From Pseudomonas fluorescens (GTDB taxonomy: Bacteria; Pseudomonadota; Gammaproteobacteria; Pseudomonadales; Pseudomonadaceae): DNA of 64,000 nucleotides. Of this stretch, positions 60,302-64,000 are shown one piece after another; position 1 is the first letter of the stretch, and each line of letters begins with the position of its first letter. The stretch lies in contig NZ_CABVHK010000012.1 of the NCBI RefSeq assembly GCF_902497785.1, forward strand, positions 124,001 through 188,000, in the 5' to 3' direction. Both the position numbers and the translations under genes were made by a program. The notes under the pieces are model-generated. The model ran no database searches. It was not told the origin of the DNA and saw nothing but the letters and a program-made list of their open reading frames with translations.

Positions 60302-60603
60302 GCGACGTCGAAGATCTGTTCGAAATTGGAGATGGCGAGGATTTTCCGCACATCGGCATTGGCGTTGGTCAAGGTGACCTCGGCATTCTCGCCGCCCGCG
60401 TGATCACGCAACAGCAACAGCATGCCGAGCGCGGAACTGTCGAGGTAAGTGGCATCCTTCAAATCGACCTCGAAGGATTCAGGCTTTGGCTTAAGGTTTT
60501 CGTAGGACTCGCGAAATTCCTGATGCTTGGCGAAATCGAATCGTCCCTTGATCGATATCGTCAGCTTCTGCCCATCTTGGGAAATTTCTGTGACAACTGA
60601 CAT
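60298..60603 (-). CDS. hsbA: HsbA: STAS-domain anti-anti-sigma factor
   Basis: A 101-residue STAS protein. The phosphorylation site is at Ser56/Ser57 in YLDSSALGMLLLL. Its form decides whether it frees FliA by binding FlgM or acts on other partners. RBS AAGGAAG lies upstream of the ATG. First gene of hsbA-hsbR-hptB. Confidence 0.93.
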   Translation of the reverse strand: MSVVTEISQDGQKLTISIKGRFDFAKHQEFRESYENLKPKPESFEVDLKDATYLDSSALGMLLLLRDHAGGENAEVTLTNANADVRKILAISNFEQIFDVA

Positions 60604-60675
60604 TGGACGGCTTCCTTGTCATTGGTGAACACGCTTGTACAAGGTTTAGCATCTGGTGAGGGTCGGGGCAAGATC

Positions 60676-60756
60676 AAAAAATCGCAGCCTGCGGCAGCTC
60701 CTACACAAGCCGTGTGCAAACCCGATTCTGTAGGAGCTGCCGCAGGCTGCGATCTT
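60676..60756. repeat. REP pair between fliJ and hsbA
   Basis: ATCGCAGCCTGCGGCAGCTC and its inverted copy; the right arm ends at the base before the fliJ stop codon. Confidence 0.9.
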
Positions 60757-61206
60757 CTAGTACGGACTCTCACGCGGCAACCGCTGGGACAACTCGTCCA
60801 GCAGTTTCTGCTCGCGCCGGTCTTCCAGCTGCCGCGCCTCGTCCGCGTAGCGCTGAACCAGTTTGCGCAAGCCTTCGACACGGGCGAACGCCTGCTGCCA
60901 GGCTTCCCGCGCCTTGTTCAAATTGTTCTGATGCCACGCCAGACTCTGGCGCTGCTGATCGATAGCGACGCCCAGTTGCGCAAGGAAGCCCTGGTAGCCC
61001 AGTAACCATTGGCCGGAGACGCCGCTGCTGCCACGAATGATCCACTGTTCCTGATAGTCGAGGCGGAAGGCTTCAAGGTCGGCGAGTTTGCTTTCAGCCA
61101 GGCGCACCTGACCCTGAAAATGACCCAGGCGCTGGACGGCGGTTTTTTCGACCTTCTCGGCCATGTCCACCACTGGCGCGAGACGCCCTGCCCGACTCTG
61201 GGCCAT
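60757..61206 (-). CDS. fliJ: Flagellar export chaperone FliJ
   Basis: A 149-residue coiled-coil protein, the central stalk of the FliI ATPase, rich in Gln, Arg, Glu and Leu with heptads throughout. It follows fliI by six bases and ends inside a REP arm. Confidence 0.95.
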   Translation of the reverse strand: MAQSRAGRLAPVVDMAEKVEKTAVQRLGHFQGQVRLAESKLADLEAFRLDYQEQWIIRGSSGVSGQWLLGYQGFLAQLGVAIDQQRQSLAWHQNNLNKAREAWQQAFARVEGLRKLVQRYADEARQLEDRREQKLLDELSQRLPRESPY

Positions 61207-61212
61207 GACCGC

Positions 61213-62571
61213 TTAACCGCCCGCCGCAGGCGCGAAGATCGAGCCGAGATAGGCTTCGCTTTCGCCCAGGCTGATGCTGTCGTTCAACCCCTGACGCAGG
61301 TATTTGACCAACTGTGGTTGCAGGGAAATCGCCAGGTCGGTTTCGCGATCACCGCCGGCCACATAGGCGCCAACACTGATCAGGTCGCGACTCTGTTGAT
61401 AGCGCGACCACAGCTGCTTGAAGTATTGGGCGCGCTTCATGTGTTCCGGCGTGACCACCGACGGCATGACACGGCTGATCGACGCTTCGATGTCGATGGC
61501 CGGGTAATGCCCTTCTTCGGCCAGGCGCCGCGACAACACGATGTGCCCGTCGAGCACGCCCCGCGCCGCATCGGCAATCGGGTCCTGCTGGTCATCGCCT
61601 TCGGACAGCACGGTGTAAAACGCGGTGATCGAACCGCCGCCCTTCTCGGCGTTACCGGCGCGCTCTACCAGTTTCGGCAACTTGGCGAATACCGATGGCG
61701 GATAACCCTTGGTGGCCGGCGGTTCGCCAATGGCCAGGGCGATTTCCCGCTGGGCCTGGGCGAAACGGGTCAGCGAATCCATCAGCAACAAAACGTTCTT
61801 GCCCTTGTCGCGGAAATACTCGGCGATCCGCGTGCAATACATCGCGGCGCGCAGGCGCATCAGCGGCGCATCGTCCGCCGGCGAGGCGACGACCACCGAA
61901 CGCTTGAGGCCTTCTTCACCGAGGATGTGCTCGATGAATTCCTTGACTTCACGACCCCGCTCACCGATCAGTCCGACGACAATAATGTCGGCCTCGGTGA
62001 AGCGGGTCATCATGCCCAACAGCACACTCTTGCCGACGCCGGTACCGGCGAACAGCCCGAGCCGCTGGCCGCGACCGACCGTCAACAAACCGTTGATCGA
62101 ACGAATGCCCACGTCCAGCGGTTCGCTGATCGGATGGCGCTTGAGCGGGTTGATCGTCGGGCCGTCCATCGGCACCCAGTCTTCGGCCTTCATCCCGCCC
62201 TTGCCGTCCAGCGCACGGCCGGCGCCATCGAGCACCCGCCCGAGCATGCTCATGCCCATCGGCAGGCGACCGGTATCCGCCAACGGCACCACACGCGCGC
62301 CGGGCGCAATGCCAGCGACGCTGCCGACCGGCATCAGGAAAACTTTGCTGCCAGCGAAGCCCATGACTTCGGCTTCGACCTGCACCGGGTGATAACTGTC
62401 ATCGTTGATGACCATGCAGCGACTGCCCATGGCAGCGCGCAAGCCTTCGGCTTCGAGTGTCAGGCCGACCATGCGCAGCAGACGGCCTTCGAGGATTGGC
62501 GCGCCGGCCAGCTCCGTGGCCTCGGCATAGGTGCCCAGGCGCTTGGCGAAGCTGGTGCGTTCAAGGCGCAT
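61213..62571 (-). CDS. fliI: Flagellum-specific ATPase FliI
   Basis: A 452-residue F1-beta-like ATPase. The Walker A motif is FAGTGVGKSVLLGM, with VVGLIGERGREVKEF and LLLMDSLTRFAQAQREIALAIGEPP in outline. It overlaps fliH by 11 bp. Confidence 0.97.
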   Translation of the reverse strand: MRLERTSFAKRLGTYAEATELAGAPILEGRLLRMVGLTLEAEGLRAAMGSRCMVINDDSYHPVQVEAEVMGFAGSKVFLMPVGSVAGIAPGARVVPLADTGRLPMGMSMLGRVLDGAGRALDGKGGMKAEDWVPMDGPTINPLKRHPISEPLDVGIRSINGLLTVGRGQRLGLFAGTGVGKSVLLGMMTRFTEADIIVVGLIGERGREVKEFIEHILGEEGLKRSVVVASPADDAPLMRLRAAMYCTRIAEYFRDKGKNVLLLMDSLTRFAQAQREIALAIGEPPATKGYPPSVFAKLPKLVERAGNAEKGGGSITAFYTVLSEGDDQQDPIADAARGVLDGHIVLSRRLAEEGHYPAIDIEASISRVMPSVVTPEHMKRAQYFKQLWSRYQQSRDLISVGAYVAGGDRETDLAISLQPQLVKYLRQGLNDSISLGESEAYLGSIFAPAAGG

Positions 62572-63361
62572 CGGGATCTTCCGGTTCAGCGTCGACGACA
62601 GGCCTCGTGTCGATTGGCAACTCCAGGCTCAGGTCCGGCGCAGCCGGGTGCAGGGCCTGTTCGTGCATCTGATCGAACAGCTTGTCCATCACTCGCGCGA
62701 CACGAGTCTCGACGGTAGCGTCAATGCGACTGTGCTCGGTCTCGACCCGGCAACCACCGGGCAACAACGTATCGTCCTCGACGATGCGCCAGGTTTCTTC
62801 ATGGCGCTCGCGCAAGCTTTTGACCTGCTCGAAATCCTGCGGATTGATGTAGAGCCGCACATTGCCCACACCCAGCGGCAACAGCTTGAGGGCGTCGCGC
62901 ATGACCAGTTCGATTTGCGTCGAGTCGATGGCCAGCTCGCGCTGAACCACCTGTTTGGTGATGTGCTGCACGAGGTCGACCAGGGACTTCTCGATCAGGG
63001 TGTCCTGTTCGGCGATGGGCTCGAACAGATGCCCCATCAATTGCTCCAGAGCGGCGACCTTGGCGGCCAGCGCCACGTCGGCTTCCTGACGGACCCTGAG
63101 CGTGGTGCTGTGAAAGCCTTCTTTCTCGCCGACCGCGAAGCCTTCGTTGTAGGCCTCCTGGCGAATGCTTTCGAGCTCTTCGAGGGTCAGTGGCTGGACT
63201 TCTTCCAGCGGCACTTCTTCCATCTCCGGCGGCTCGGGCTCGGGTTCCGGCTCGGGCTCCGGCACATGCGGATCGAAACTGGGCAGCGACCAGATGTCAA
63301 AACCCGCGACATCCTTGCCACGGATCAGGTCGGTCTGGGACTCATCATGTTTGGACGACAT
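62561..63361 (-). CDS. fliH: Flagellar export stator FliH
   Basis: A 266-residue negative regulator and stalk partner of FliI. The N-terminal part has a Glu-Pro run (PEPEPEPEPEPPEMEEVP, about residues 34-51), the middle a GxxxG-poor coiled coil (EAYNEGFAVGEKEGFHST), and the C-terminal half the FliH/V-ATPase E-like domain. Confidence 0.95.
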   Translation of the reverse strand: MSSKHDESQTDLIRGKDVAGFDIWSLPSFDPHVPEPEPEPEPEPPEMEEVPLEEVQPLTLEELESIRQEAYNEGFAVGEKEGFHSTTLRVRQEADVALAAKVAALEQLMGHLFEPIAEQDTLIEKSLVDLVQHITKQVVQRELAIDSTQIELVMRDALKLLPLGVGNVRLYINPQDFEQVKSLRERHEETWRIVEDDTLLPGGCRVETEHSRIDATVETRVARVMDKLFDQMHEQALHPAAPDLSLELPIDTRPVVDAEPEDPDAP

Positions 63362-63368
63362 AGTGACC

Positions 63369-64000
63369 TTAGATCATCTCTTCGCCGCCCTTCCCGCCGA
63401 GAACGATTTCTCCGGCTTCGGCCATACGGCGAGCAATGGTGAGGATTTCTTTCTGCGCGGTTTCCACGTCGCTGACGCGCACCGGGCCTTTGGCCTCGAG
63501 GTCGTCGCGCAACAGTTCGGCCGCCCGTTTGGACATGTTCTTGAAGATCTTCTCCTTGACGCCTTCGTCCGACCCCTTGAGGGCCAGCACCAGCACGTCG
63601 GAGGACACTTCGCGCAGCAACGCCTGAATGCCGCGGTCGTCGACATCCGCCAGGTTGTTGAACACGAACATGAGGTCTTCGATCTGACCGGACAGGTCTT
63701 CGTCGACTTCGCGGATCGAGTCCATCAATTGACCTTCGATCGAGCTGTCGAGGAAGTTCATGATGTCAGCCGCACGCTTGATGCCACCCAGGGTGGTGCG
63801 CGAAGCATTCGAGTTGCCGGAGAACTGCTTCTCGAGAATCTGGTTGAGTTCTTTCAAGGCCGCTGGCTGCACGGTGTTCAACGAAGACACCCGCAGAATG
63901 ATGTCCAGACGCACCTTGTGGTCGAAGTTGCCCAACACTTCGCCGGCCTGGTCCGGGTCGAGATACGCCACGACAATCGCCTGAATCTGCGGGTGCTCGT
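63369..64000 (-). CDS. fliG: Flagellar switch protein FliG, C-terminal part
   Basis: C-ring torque protein. About 210 C-terminal codons are in the window, from EHPQIQAIVVAYLDPDQAGE onward, with the charged torque helix in MFVFNNLADVDDRGIQALLREV. The gene starts beyond the right edge. Start of fliH lies 7 bp after its stop. Confidence 0.95.
   Translation of the reverse strand, partial: EHPQIQAIVVAYLDPDQAGEVLGNFDHKVRLDIILRVSSLNTVQPAALKELNQILEKQFSGNSNASRTTLGGIKRAADIMNFLDSSIEGQLMDSIREVDEDLSGQIEDLMFVFNNLADVDDRGIQALLREVSSDVLVLALKGSDEGVKEKIFKNMSKRAAELLRDDLEAKGPVRVSDVETAQKEILTIARRMAEAGEIVLGGKGGEEMI

Noticed and set aside
61009..62718. A 569-codon open frame opposite fliI
   Set aside because: Same antisense artefact; no domain and no start signal.
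1..64000. tRNA or rRNA genes
   Set aside because: No cloverleaf-type or rRNA sequence was recognised in any intergenic region.

Overview
The window is chromosomal DNA from a fluorescent Pseudomonas, most likely the P. fluorescens group. The evidence is three runs of genes in Pseudomonas order: actP-DUF485-betX, ccmABCDEFGHI, and the polar-flagellum/chemotaxis region fliG to cheW with parC/parP and hptB-hsbR-hsbA. The intergenic spaces also carry many Pseudomonas-type REP palindromes, and coding GC is high.

Region 1 (1-9.1 kb): the truncated acetate permease actP with its DUF485 partner, the betaine-binding protein betX, a membrane GH17 beta-glucan transferase, a small membrane protein, an alpha/beta-hydrolase overlapping an MlaA-family gene, a DUF808 membrane protein, a TetR regulator, and a REP-associated tyrosine transposase (RAYT) flanked by REP pairs. 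Region 2 (9.1-16.4 kb): a complete glyoxylate-to-pyruvate route, glcG-like // gcl-hyi-glxR-ttuD-pyk, with a divergent control region carrying two copies of a 10-bp palindrome. Region 3 (16.6-22.4 kb): a urea transporter, a voltage-gated potassium channel with a zinc-ribbon tail, an orphan sulfate-binding protein, an MFS exporter, a hicAB toxin-antitoxin pair and a proline-rich lipoprotein. Region 4 (22.4-29.4 kb): the cytochrome c maturation operon ccmA-I, transcribed leftward.

Region 5 (29.6-33.2 kb): a rightward pair coding for a second FliK-like protein and a stand-alone FlhB C-terminal domain, followed by an RCC1-like repeat protein of unknown role. Region 6 (33.3-64 kb): leftward flagellar and chemotaxis genes. 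Reading from the right edge they are fliG(partial)HIJ, hsbA-hsbR-hptB, fliKLMNOPQR-flhB, an inserted accessory island, then flhA-flhF-(35-aa ORF)-fleN-fliA-cheY-cheZ-cheA-cheB-motC-motD-parC-parP-cheW-DUF2802. Sigma-54 type -24/-12 elements precede fliK, fliL and flhA.

The accessory island (about 47.8-51.1 kb) lies between flhB and flhA and runs against the flagellar genes. It holds two short Rhs-core proteins with unrelated AT-rich tails. They share an upstream 24-nt element and are separated by a decayed transposase in GGGGACAGATTTATTT-type repeats. The best leads for new biology are these mini-Rhs cassettes, the 35-aa ORF between flhF and fleN, the FliK-like/FlhB-tail pair, the RCC1-like protein, and the four-fold repeat in the CheA linker.
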